From: Bacteroidales bacterium
GTDB taxonomy: Bacteria; Bacteroidota; Bacteroidia; Bacteroidales; Marinilabiliaceae
DNA: 64,000 nucleotides
NCBI GenBank assembly: GCA_024401335.1
Contig: JAKSLH010000002.1
Coordinates: 1-64,000 of the forward strand
Direction of reading: 5' to 3'
Position 1 is the first letter of the stretch; every line of letters begins with the position of its first letter. Positions 17,299-26,413 of this stretch are shown in pieces. The notes under the pieces are model-generated. The model had not been told where the DNA came from, searched no databases, and saw nothing but the letters and a program-made list of their open reading frames with translations. A program made the translations under genes and the position numbers.

Positions 17299-17832
17299 TT
17301 ATTTGTGGAATGGAACTCTAATGTAATATGTTGTATACACAGGTTCTCCTGGTTTTTCAATATCCTCAGATGGTTTATCAAACTTAACAAGTCGCGTGAC
17401 TCTTAGAGCCTCCTTGTTTAATTCATCATATTGTGAACTTCTTATTACTTGATGATTAAAGGTATTGCCTTCAGTGTCAACTTCTAAATAAACCAGAACA
17501 CTTTCATTCAGGTTTTGATTTCGCAAATGTTCTGGATAACGAATATTATCGCGAATAAACAAATCGAGATCACCATCAAAGATAGGCAACGACGGGAAAT
17601 AATGCACCAATTCTTCATTATTTATCCTTCTCTGAATGCACAAGAACTCTCTGTATTTTGGGTCTGACAATCTAGTCGAATCAACATGCAATGTAAAATG
17701 CAAATCTGGCTCCATAGAAGCAGAATTAAACGCTTGATGAATTGCGATGTTTGTTTTATTGTCAGAAAGAGGTTTGATATTCAAACATGACACAAAAAAC
17801 AATCCTGTAACATAAAATACAAATTTTACCAT
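17299..17832 (-). CDS. Lipoprotein with a TonB C-terminal-like domain
   Basis: The 177-residue protein starts MVKFVFYVTGLFFVSC, giving a lipoprotein cysteine near residue 16. The C-terminal third resembles the TonB C-terminal fold: YPEHLRNQNLNESVLVYLEV, DTEGNTFNHQVIRSSQYDEL, NKEALRVTRLVKFDKP. There is no proline-rich spanning region, so it is not a classical TonB. Its start overlaps the end of the RHS gene by 7 bases, which indicates translational coupling. This position immediately after a polymorphic RHS C-terminus is where an immunity gene is usually found, but the domain itself is not a known immunity fold. Confidence 0.65.
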   Translation of the reverse strand: MVKFVFYVTGLFFVSCLNIKPLSDNKTNIAIHQAFNSASMEPDLHFTLHVDSTRLSDPKYREFLCIQRRINNEELVHYFPSLPIFDGDLDLFIRDNIRYPEHLRNQNLNESVLVYLEVDTEGNTFNHQVIRSSQYDELNKEALRVTRLVKFDKPSEDIEKPGEPVYTTYYIRVPFHK

Positions 17833-20800
17833 CTTCTTGGAATTTTATATATAAAATCAGTCCATTTAATACGAAATGATTCGAACTTATATACTTGATT
17901 GTAACTAAAATTATTATGAAGATTTAGCATGCTTTCACAATACTCAATTCTTCCTAGATCGACTTTATTGCAATGCAATCCTTGGCTTTTATACAGATAA
18001 ATAGCACCTTCATATTCTTCTGGCCATCTGTCAATATCTGAAAGTTTGGTGTCGCCCCAGGACATCAATCCTGCCTGATGCCTATACTTATGAAATGATT
18101 CTTTTAAGTATGACATCTTCAATTCTGAATAGCTATCAAATGAATAGTTTCTATACCTTATAGTTGCACTATTCCTCTCATAACTAGCATTCCCATCTTT
18201 ATTAACATACTTCCCTTCGAATCCAAAGTAATCCAATACCTCTTGTTGCCAAGTAGAGCCTTCTGGGATATCATATACACCATTCTTGAAGTTTTGCAAA
18301 ACGCCTTCATTCGTATTGAACCCCTTGCCTCTTGTCAGATTTCCAAACTGCTCACATGTTAGGAATCCCATGACCCCACCAATAGCTACTCCTTTCCATG
18401 CACCATTCATATACTCACGTCCACTGTTGCAACCAGCAGCCCAACAGTTTCCAATGCCAGAACTTGTTCCAACAATAGATCCCCATCCAACAGAACCATA
18501 CCAGGTATTTCCCATAGGTGCTATACAACCCAACGCACTACTTGCCGCACCAACCAAAGCACCTTTCCATGCGCCTTTCCAAAAACCCTTACCGTTCATA
18601 TCACTTATCGCGCCATTGTATATTGCGCCATATATAGCACCAAATATCACCATTTCCCAAAACTCCCCATTCGGGTCCGTATACTTCAACGGATTGTTCA
18701 GGCAATAGCTATACCTGTTGAAGTTCTGAGTATTGTCAGGTGCCTGTACGTATGGGTCAGGCGAGAGGAAACGGGCCAAGATCGGGTCATAGAATCTTCC
18801 GTTCATGTCGATGAGCTGGAAGCTGTTCCAGTGCTCATGACCCGTATAGCCACGCTGGAAACTTATGTTGTTCTTGGTCACTGTCCTCTTGCCCCATACG
18901 TCATACGACGCAGTATACGTTGTCGTGAAGTCTGGCTTGTATAGAGCCAGTATGCTTCCCTGATGGTCGGTCAAGGCATATTGCATTGCTGCGCTGTTGC
19001 TGTTCTCTTTCACATATACACCGACAAGCCCGTCTGGTGAATCTAAGTACTGGTATTGAATAACATTGCCATTCGGAAGCTTGACTCTTTCATAACTTCC
19101 TGCATATATCCTTGTATTCTTCTGACCACTAGACGTGAGGACTGTCTTCACACGCTGCAGGTCCGGACCATAGGTTATTGACAAATCAAATGTAATTCCA
19201 CCCTTCTTCTCCGTTACAGTCGACACCTTGTTGAATGGCGTATAAACTATTTCCTGTGAGTTTGTTGCTATTTGCTTAGATACACCTCTGACAGCATGCG
19301 GCTGGGAACTGCCATAGGAATAGACCCCTACGTCGGTCTTTTCAGATATGTTGCCATTCCCGCTATAAACCATCTTCATCTTCTCAGTCGAACCATTTTT
19401 CACCTTCACAAGTCTGTCTGCCTTATCATATTCAAAATCCTCGTTAGTATTGTTTACGCCGTAGCGTGTCATCAGGTTGCCTCTCTTGCCATCAAAAGTG
19501 TAACGCTGTAGATTCATCAGATTTGGTGTGACATTTATCTTTACAAGCGAAATAGCTTCAAGGAGTCCAGTTGTCGAGAAAGATGTTGTATGCTTCATAG
19601 TCGCTCCAAGCAATGAAACTCGCGACCGTCCTGTATAGGAGTCAAGATTCCATACGGTAGATCCGTCTATCCTTATCTCCACAATGTTCCCATAGCTGTC
19701 ATAAATGTAGTTTTCAATATTACCTATAGGACACGTCTTCTTCTCTAATTGTCCCTTGCTGTTGTATGTATATGAATACTTGAAGCTTTCACCATCTATG
19801 ACATATGTCTTGCTTTCAAGTCTGCCATATCTGTCATATGTATATTTGATTGTTTGTCCGTTGGCCGTCTCGCTCTGAAGCTGGTTGCGGGTGGCCTTTG
19901 ATGTGCCATATGTATATTTTGTCACAAAATCTCCACAGGCCCTTTCTATAAGATTGCCATATTTGTCATAATCGTAAGTCGTTGTAACATTCTTGGCATC
20001 TGTGCTCTTCTTGACTCGTCCCAAGGCATCGTATACATATGTCGTTGTACCGGCATCAGGATCGGAAAGCGTCTTCTGATTGCCAACCTCGTAATACGTC
20101 ATGCTATAGGTGGCTCCTCCCGACTCTATCCTCGAAGGGCTACCATTAGACGCATAGGTATATATGGCACTTGAAACCTCGTCGGTTATGGTCTTTACAT
20201 TGCCCCATGCGTCGTATGTAGTCGTTGTTCTAATGTCATTGTCCTCGTCACTGATAGTCTCCTTTCTGTTGCTGTACGAATATGATGTATATGGCGTATT
20301 TGTGCCAACAACGTAACTGACGCGTCCCATTGTGTCATACGACCATGATCTCGTAACCGTCACTTCACCTGTTTTTGTTGTCTCATTGGTAATACTACCA
20401 TATTTGCCGTATGCCTTTGTCACTGTCACTCTCACTCCCTTCTCACCGTACGTATCTGTCTTAACCTCGCGCCCGCAATTGTCATACCATACAGTAACAG
20501 GAGCTTGTCCTGTAGCTGTCTCCATTACATAATACCTCTGCGTGGAGGTCGTTCCCCATCCTCGCGCTATTGCTGTCGATGTTCCGTCGGGATAAGTCGT
20601 TTTCGTGAGGTTACCTATCGCATCATAAGAGTACGACGTCTTGTTGGAGGCCTCATCTGTGGCACTCAGAAGATTGCCCCATATATCATACACGAATGTC
20701 TCATCTACAGATTCTACATCATTTTTCTTTCTAGTCACAAAACGGTGCGTCTCGTCGTACTCGAATGATGTGGTAACTGAAGTGATGCCTGTAGCAGATA

Positions 20801-23777
20801 TCTTGTGTGTCTTTACGTTTCCATACTGGTCATAGGTATAGTCATTCGTCACAGGCATTGTTGCTCCTGCGTTTTGCTTCTCCTGCAGCACCTTACCTGT
20901 TGATGTGTCATAGGTATAAGTTGTTTTCTGAGAAAATATCGTTGATGAATCGCTGTGTTTTTGCGTACTGATCACTGTCTGAGGCTGCCATACCCCACCT
21001 GCCTTGACATACGACGAATATTCCGTCTGTCTGTACATGCTTGAAGAGCCGTATTCGGTTCTTGTTTTTGTGAGATAGCCTTTGCTTGAATCGTAGGTGT
21101 TTGTACATGTGGTGCTATTACCATAGATATCAGTGTCAATAATTTTGCTAGGGTATGTAAAATGACATTTCTTAAATATCATACTAGAAGCGTAGGTTGT
21201 GACTGTATTCGATGTAAAGCCTCCCATGGTTACCGAGTTTGTTATAGACGAAGGTTCGTAACATGAACTGCTCAAGGCATTCACAGTCAACGTGCGGGTC
21301 TCTCCCGTTGTGGCATTTTTTGAAGTTACAGAGGAAAAACCTATGAGTCCCTTACCCTGCATGTGACATCTGAGTCCCTTGTATGTATATGATGTAGAAT
21401 ATGTATATCCTGCCACGGTCTCTTTTGTCTGCTTAACAACATTCAATGGAATCATAATCGAGGAGACAGGGAAATTATCTCCTTGTGTCTTGGCATAAAC
21501 GGTCTTGTCACTTAAGTTGGAGTATTCTATATCTGTGTACGCCCCATTGTTTGATGTCGATATCCTTGAAATCTTGTTAGCCTGACAGTTATTCAAACTG
21601 TTCTTGTATATATGCCACGAGGGAGTGACATTTGCATCAGTGCTGCTATAACAGTTATAGCCATAATTGACAAGTTCGGGGAATCCGTCTCCATTGAAAT
21701 CACCGGTAAGAAACGCCCATGCGTCCGCATCGCTCTCTTTGTTTGACGAAGCCCTTTTCACCTCAGTAAACCCCACGCCTGTAGATTTCATCCAGCATGT
21801 ATAAGTCTTTTCAAATTTACCGTATGAACTGCTAACCTTAATACCAAGCACCTTGTCCGTAACCTTCTTGTACTTTGCCTTTGTGATTATAACGTCCTGT
21901 TTCCCGTCATTATCAAAGTCTATCACATTACAGACAAACCTCTCATCATCCTTACCTGTAAAGCTATGCTCATGGATATCACTTGATTTGAATGCACTCT
22001 TTTTAGTAAACCGGCCTCGGCCATCACCTAAAAAAAGATAGAATTCCTCACTGTCGCTTGAGTTCGATATAAAATCGACTATTCCGTCACCATTGAAATC
22101 GCCCGCCTGAACAAGAGATGCGTCTCTGAGGTCAGAGCCGTCATAATAACACTCACAGTAATAAGGAGAATACGAGAAAGGTACGTCGTTCTCTCTTGCG
22201 GCTTCATTCCAATATATAGTATAACCACTTTCATAGAGAACAATCATATCTTGCAGTCCATCATTGTTACAGTCTGCTACTACCATCTTTTTAGGCTCAC
22301 GACTAAAGTGCAAACTGCCTTTTATAGGGTTACTGTTTGAATAGGAGTATATACTATACGTATACAAACCATCATTATTCTTCTTGTTTTCAAGAAAAAC
22401 AATCTGACCTCGACCATTATTGTATATATTACCGGCAGAACACAAGGGGTCACATTTGGTATTGAGAACATTTGACCGTTTTTTCAACTCTGTCGATTTT
22501 GAGTTACTTATGAAACATCCGAAATTAGCGTTCTCAACAAATGGCATTACAATGTCTTCAGTCCCGTCCCCATCGTAGTCTGTATAACAGATGCCTCTAA
22601 CGCTTGTCTTGTTCACCATATCTGTTCCTGATGGGAAAACATACCGCTGTGTATAACTGAAAGCGCCATTATCCTTTATATACTCATAAACAGAAAGAGA
22701 CGTGGCTTTCTTATTCAATGCAACAAGGCTCGATTTACCCTTACCTAATATATCTCCTGATGAGAGCCACATGCTTCCGTCGGTTGCCAGATTCAACATA
22801 TCAACATCAATTTTCTCATGAGACATTTGTGACCCATACACAGATCGCCAGTCGAACGTCACAGAAGGCAATGACCTGTCACCATAGCTCTCGGTTATTG
22901 ATTTCAGGCGAGAAAAATAGTATGAATCGTAGTATGTGAGCGTATATTTGTTCCTTTTTGTTCCATTTGTCGAAATTGTAACATCCTTAAGCCTTCGACA
23001 AACCGAGGTCTTCAGACCATTTGTCATGACGTATTCTATATGATCAGTCCTATATTCATACGCAAAGTCTATCGTATTGGTCAACCCACTACTGCTTGAA
23101 CCGTATGTAATCCTGGTAAGAAACACGGTATTATCTACCATAGAGTAGGTATATGTAATATAGTTACCGAACGAATCTTCCATTCTGTCCAGATACCACG
23201 CATAAGGACTTAGAAGATCTGACAACCCTGTTGTACTACCTAAGACTCGTTGCTCAATGTGACAATTGGCTTTTGAATCTGATGTCTGGCCATAATACGC
23301 TGTAGTACCGTTCTTGAGCTTTACAACAAAATACTTCGACAAATCATCCGCCTGTTTTATACTTATAATTTCATACGGAGAGTTTTCTGCACAATATTCT
23401 GCACCATTCACACCGTTAGACCCTGTTTTCAACAGCATTCTTGACCCGTCAATGGACAAGGGTGCATCATAGACGTATGAAAATCCTGCAAATGACTCGT
23501 CATGGTAAATGTCTTTTGCTGCTTTGCTTATCACTGATATCCCATATATAGAAACTCCCATGCCAGCAATACCATTGCCTGACTGACTGTTATATATAAG
23601 ACCTATATTGGGCTGCATCCCGTTTACACCTTCGGGAATGTCAAAAGGTAATGTATATGTCGCCGCGCCCATTTCGTTTACGGCAAACTGGCCTCCCATA
23701 GAACCCACTAGCGTCTGAGCCGCGACAACAGTCGACAGCATCGACGACATCAACAATACTGATATAAATCTTTTCAT
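17826..23777 (-). CDS. RHS-repeat protein with SpvB-like N-terminus and variable C-terminal region
   Basis: This very large 1983-residue exported protein has a signal peptide ending near VVAAQ (residue 20). An SpvB/TcaC-type region follows (TYTLPFDIPEGVNGMQP, then SGNGIAGMGVSIYGIS). FG-GAP/VCBS calcium-loop motifs occur at about residues 400-700 (DYDGDGTEDIV, DFNGDGIVDFI, DFDNDGKQDVI, DFNGDGFPELV). Many YD repeats run from about 900 to 1500, and the RHS core is near 1665-1705 (YDPILARFLSPDPY, YCLNNPLKYTDPNGE). After the core come about 280 residues: a glycine-rich stretch with repeated GAWKGA, then a unique domain containing ESFHKYRHQAGL. The architecture is that of RHS polymorphic toxins, whose shell encloses a C-terminal effector. 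The effector activity is not recognised. It is cotranscribed with a sorting-domain protein 9 bases upstream. Confidence 0.88.
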   Translation of the reverse strand: MKRFISVLLMSSMLSTVVAAQTLVGSMGGQFAVNEMGAATYTLPFDIPEGVNGMQPNIGLIYNSQSGNGIAGMGVSIYGISVISKAAKDIYHDESFAGFSYVYDAPLSIDGSRMLLKTGSNGVNGAEYCAENSPYEIISIKQADDLSKYFVVKLKNGTTAYYGQTSDSKANCHIEQRVLGSTTGLSDLLSPYAWYLDRMEDSFGNYITYTYSMVDNTVFLTRITYGSSSSGLTNTIDFAYEYRTDHIEYVMTNGLKTSVCRRLKDVTISTNGTKRNKYTLTYYDSYYFSRLKSITESYGDRSLPSVTFDWRSVYGSQMSHEKIDVDMLNLATDGSMWLSSGDILGKGKSSLVALNKKATSLSVYEYIKDNGAFSYTQRYVFPSGTDMVNKTSVRGICYTDYDGDGTEDIVMPFVENANFGCFISNSKSTELKKRSNVLNTKCDPLCSAGNIYNNGRGQIVFLENKKNNDGLYTYSIYSYSNSNPIKGSLHFSREPKKMVVADCNNDGLQDMIVLYESGYTIYWNEAARENDVPFSYSPYYCECYYDGSDLRDASLVQAGDFNGDGIVDFISNSSDSEEFYLFLGDGRGRFTKKSAFKSSDIHEHSFTGKDDERFVCNVIDFDNDGKQDVIITKAKYKKVTDKVLGIKVSSSYGKFEKTYTCWMKSTGVGFTEVKRASSNKESDADAWAFLTGDFNGDGFPELVNYGYNCYSSTDANVTPSWHIYKNSLNNCQANKISRISTSNNGAYTDIEYSNLSDKTVYAKTQGDNFPVSSIMIPLNVVKQTKETVAGYTYSTSYTYKGLRCHMQGKGLIGFSSVTSKNATTGETRTLTVNALSSSCYEPSSITNSVTMGGFTSNTVTTYASSMIFKKCHFTYPSKIIDTDIYGNSTTCTNTYDSSKGYLTKTRTEYGSSSMYRQTEYSSYVKAGGVWQPQTVISTQKHSDSSTIFSQKTTYTYDTSTGKVLQEKQNAGATMPVTNDYTYDQYGNVKTHKISATGITSVTTSFEYDETHRFVTRKKNDVESVDETFVYDIWGNLLSATDEASNKTSYSYDAIGNLTKTTYPDGTSTAIARGWGTTSTQRYYVMETATGQAPVTVWYDNCGREVKTDTYGEKGVRVTVTKAYGKYGSITNETTKTGEVTVTRSWSYDTMGRVSYVVGTNTPYTSYSYSNRKETISDEDNDIRTTTTYDAWGNVKTITDEVSSAIYTYASNGSPSRIESGGATYSMTYYEVGNQKTLSDPDAGTTTYVYDALGRVKKSTDAKNVTTTYDYDKYGNLIERACGDFVTKYTYGTSKATRNQLQSETANGQTIKYTYDRYGRLESKTYVIDGESFKYSYTYNSKGQLEKKTCPIGNIENYIYDSYGNIVEIRIDGSTVWNLDSYTGRSRVSLLGATMKHTTSFSTTGLLEAISLVKINVTPNLMNLQRYTFDGKRGNLMTRYGVNNTNEDFEYDKADRLVKVKNGSTEKMKMVYSGNGNISEKTDVGVYSYGSSQPHAVRGVSKQIATNSQEIVYTPFNKVSTVTEKKGGITFDLSITYGPDLQRVKTVLTSSGQKNTRIYAGSYERVKLPNGNVIQYQYLDSPDGLVGVYVKENSNSAAMQYALTDHQGSILALYKPDFTTTYTASYDVWGKRTVTKNNISFQRGYTGHEHWNSFQLIDMNGRFYDPILARFLSPDPYVQAPDNTQNFNRYSYCLNNPLKYTDPNGEFWEMVIFGAIYGAIYNGAISDMNGKGFWKGAWKGALVGAASSALGCIAPMGNTWYGSVGWGSIVGTSSGIGNCWAAGCNSGREYMNGAWKGVAIGGVMGFLTCEQFGNLTRGKGFNTNEGVLQNFKNGVYDIPEGSTWQQEVLDYFGFEGKYVNKDGNASYERNSATIRYRNYSFDSYSELKMSYLKESFHKYRHQAGLMSWGDTKLSDIDRWPEEYEGAIYLYKSQGLHCNKVDLGRIEYCESMLNLHNNFSYNQVYKFESFRIKWTDFIYKIPRRW

Positions 23778-23786
23778 GATTGGTTC

Positions 23787-24212
23787 TTATCTCTTGATTA
23801 TTTTCCATGTTCTCTTCTCGTCACCCTTGATGATGACAAGCACATACATGCCATTCTCACAGCTAGTAAGGTCTATGGCATTCACATTGTCCGCATTTGC
23901 AATGCGATACACATTGCGCCCATTCATATCGAAGACATCTATAGAAAAAGTTTCATCGCCTATAGTGACGATATCAACCCTCAGCATGCCATGTGTAGGA
24001 TTAGGATATATCTTAATGTCATAGTTTCCTATGGCATCATATACAGGACTGACATCTATATCGTCGTCCGTTGTAATCGACTTGTTGCTTCCGACAACTA
24101 TCTCTCGTTTTATTCTATTACCATTGGCGTCATAAGCGTATGTCACAGACTGAGCCATAGATTGCAATGCCACACATAGAAGTAGCATCAACAGATTAAA
24201 TTTTGGTTTCAT
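23787..24212 (-). CDS. Small secreted protein with one YD motif and a type IX sorting domain
   Basis: The protein has 141 residues from MKPKFNLLMLLL. An ATG at 24272 lies upstream of the -7 box and is rejected. It has a signal peptide to about AQS, then TYAYDANGNRIKREI, which is a single RHS/YD-type repeat motif. A short acidic linker follows, and then a type A sorting domain (IKIYPNPTHGMLRVD, FDMNGRNVYRI, GMYVLVIIKG, KIIKR end). It is the first gene of the RHS operon. Its combination of an RHS-like motif with a type IX tag suggests it helps display or export the RHS protein, or is a remnant of a longer RHS protein with a sorting tail. Confidence 0.8.
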   Translation of the reverse strand: MKPKFNLLMLLLCVALQSMAQSVTYAYDANGNRIKREIVVGSNKSITTDDDIDVSPVYDAIGNYDIKIYPNPTHGMLRVDIVTIGDETFSIDVFDMNGRNVYRIANADNVNAIDLTSCENGMYVLVIIKGDEKRTWKIIKR

Positions 24213-24241
24213 TTTTATTCTTTGCAGTAGTTTTTCACCAA

Positions 24242-24273
24242 CAAATATATACAGCCACAAACTATACTCCAAA
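24242..24273 (-). promoter_or_regulatory. Promoter of the RHS operon
   Basis: On the minus strand TTTG (24270-24273), a 20-base spacer and TATATTTG (24242-24249) match the Bacteroidetes consensus exactly. The first gene starts 30 bases after the -7 box. Confidence 0.75.
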
Positions 24274-24959
24274 GAAAAAAACGACTATTCGACGAAATAA
24301 AACCTTCGGTTTTTAGAGCTAAAGCATTGATTATCAGATATGATTCAAAACAAAAACCTTCGGGCAACTTCAACTGCTGATTTGCATCATTTTATTAAAA
24401 CTCAAATTCCTCATTACAACCTTGTGCCATGTCATTTTAGCGTGTATTCTTCTATCTATTTCCTATATCATTGCAATATCCTCACAATACATTCGTAATG
24501 AAAAAGCACATACCCCCTTCATTTTTTTGTTAGTTTGTTAGTTGTTCGTGATAAATAACGTGAGTTCGATGAAATTATCACTATTCTAGATTTGTAGAAC
24601 TTACGTTAACACTAACATAACACTAACACTAACACAAAAATATGACACCCCCTATCCCCTTCAAACGATGCCGTTTTATGCTTAATATCATTTATTTATG
24701 AGGTATGACAGTAAAATCTCCTAGGGGGTATGCATATTTTTCTGTTATATCTGTTAGAACTGTTAGAAGTGTTAGAACAAAATCGACTTTACATCACTAT
24801 ACCCTCACTATACCCTCAGTATACATTCGTGCCCCATCGGCAAGTCCGGTCTTGTTCTGTTCAACATTGCAAACAGACATTTGTCATTATCTCTACTTTC
24901 GTCGAACTTACGTTGGTATATGATATCTTGCCAGTTGAGTATCAGTTTGTTATATACCC
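24274..24959. repeat. Gene-free spacer with clustered short tandem and inverted repeats
   Basis: No convincing gene is seen in about 690 bases. It contains TTTGTTAG twice in tandem (24526-24541), AACACT-type units (24608-24635), and a 9-base unit three times (TGTTAGAAC, TGTTAGAAG, TGTTAGAAC at 24752-24778). A 10-base inverted pair, CATACCCCCT (24509-24518) and AGGGGGTATG (24723-24732), encloses the first two clusters. GAACTTACGTT occurs at 24597 and 24904, with a near-inverted copy AACGTGAGTTC at 24557. It could be the remnant of a mobile element or an iteron-like protein-binding region. Confidence 0.55.
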
Positions 24960-24999
24960 AAAAGGCGTTGGGTGAAGAAATGCTCTCATCCAACGCCTT
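24960..24999 (-). terminator. Terminator of the mannan operon
   Basis: AAGGCGTTGG (24962-24971) and CCAACGCCTT (24990-24999) form a perfect 10-base stem. It lies 23 bases past the symporter stop on the minus strand and is followed by four T-residues. Confidence 0.7.
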
Positions 25000-25021
25000 A
25001 ATAAGGATCCTTATATATCTT

Positions 25022-26365
25022 TTACTTTTTAAGTGGGAATATGTATGCCAAGAATGCCATGACAAGTGCAATACCAGCAGGGAACAATGAGAAGAGCGAC
25101 CATATCATGGTCTTTACCGCTTCGTTCACCGACTCTGGGTTGATGCTTTCGTTGCCCATCTCATCCGTTATCATTGTAGCTCCTGCTAAGCCCAGCAAGA
25201 TTGTGATGAGTGCTCCCGAAACGGCTCCTCCGAGTTTCTGCGACATAGTGCCCGATGAAAAGATAAGACCTGTTGATGAGGTGCCGAATTTCTCTGTTGC
25301 ATAGTCTGCTACATCGGCATACATCGACCAGAGGAGTGGTGAATAGAGACCTACTCCTACCGATGTGAGAACGACAAGTACTATCATCACCCATATATAT
25401 GATGGGTCCATAGGGATGAAGAAGAATGCTATCGATAATACACAGCATATCACTGACGACCAGAAGAACGCCATGCGCTTCGACCCTATCCACTCAGTGA
25501 ACTTTGGTGATACACCGCCGAAGATCATGCAAGTTACTTCTCCAAATGCCATGAATACTGTATAGTTGATAATGAGACTGCTTATTGTTATGTCACCTCC
25601 CATGCAGTATGTGAATATGTAGCTGGCTACTGCATAGCGGAATCCGTTAAAGAAGTTAGTGCAGATACCTATTGTAGTAAGGTATATCCATGGCTTATTC
25701 TTGAAAAGGTCAGCAAACTGTTTGAATGAGAACTTCTCCGCACGCTTTGGCTTTATGCGTTCCTTGGTCATCAAGCCACAGGCCATAGTCATGATACAAG
25801 CTAGAAGACCAAATGCAGCTCCCAATACGGCATATTGATGCTGGTCGGTGCCTCCTACAATCTTCTGCAGATATGGGAAAGAGAGAAGAGTTATGAATCC
25901 CATAGCATAGGCTCCTACCATTCTGTATGATGAGAACTGGTTCTTCTCGTTGTCATCTTCTGTCATTACACCAAGCAATGAGCCGTATGGCACGTTTACC
26001 ATAGTATATACTGCCATCATCATCAGATATAATGTATATGCCCATACTCGTTTACCTACAGGACCAAATTCTGGAGTGAAGAGCAACAAGGCGAATATAA
26101 GTCCAAATGGAATAGATCCGAAAATGAGCCAAGGACGATATGTTCCCCATTTAGATTGTGTTCTGTCGGCGAGACTACCCATCAATGGGTCTGTTACAAC
26201 GTCAAACATACGTGCAATAAGCATCAGTGCCGCTGTGTCACCAAGTGAAAGCCCAAAGACATTGGTGAAGAAGAATGGAAAGGCAATCGACATTATCTTC
26301 CATGTTATACCGCCTGAAGCGGCATCTCCTAAGGCATAGCCTATTTTCTCTTTTAATGTAGCCAT
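25022..26365 (-). CDS. GPH-family sugar:cation symporter, probably for mannooligosaccharides
   Basis: This 447-residue inner-membrane protein has about twelve hydrophobic segments. It has signatures of the glycoside-pentoside-hexuronide family: the N-terminal GYALGDAASGGITWK, the cation-site region ARMFDVVTDPLMGSLADRTQ, and KWGTYRPWLIFGSIPFG. MelB is the best-known member. Sitting at the end of an operon for beta-mannan breakdown, it most likely imports mannobiose or short mannooligosaccharides to the cytosol, where the epimerase and GH130 phosphorylase act. The last gene of the transcript is closed by the terminator at 24960. Confidence 0.85.
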   Translation of the reverse strand: MATLKEKIGYALGDAASGGITWKIMSIAFPFFFTNVFGLSLGDTAALMLIARMFDVVTDPLMGSLADRTQSKWGTYRPWLIFGSIPFGLIFALLLFTPEFGPVGKRVWAYTLYLMMMAVYTMVNVPYGSLLGVMTEDDNEKNQFSSYRMVGAYAMGFITLLSFPYLQKIVGGTDQHQYAVLGAAFGLLACIMTMACGLMTKERIKPKRAEKFSFKQFADLFKNKPWIYLTTIGICTNFFNGFRYAVASYIFTYCMGGDITISSLIINYTVFMAFGEVTCMIFGGVSPKFTEWIGSKRMAFFWSSVICCVLSIAFFFIPMDPSYIWVMIVLVVLTSVGVGLYSPLLWSMYADVADYATEKFGTSSTGLIFSSGTMSQKLGGAVSGALITILLGLAGATMITDEMGNESINPESVNEAVKTMIWSLFSLFPAGIALVMAFLAYIFPLKK

Positions 26366-26413
26366 ATTTTTTTCATTTTGGTATTATTCTTTTTATAACG
26401 CGAAAAGTGTTTG

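Noticed and set aside
24608..24778. CRISPR array
   Set aside because: Repeat units are only 6-9 bases and directly adjacent without spacers; no cas gene is present.
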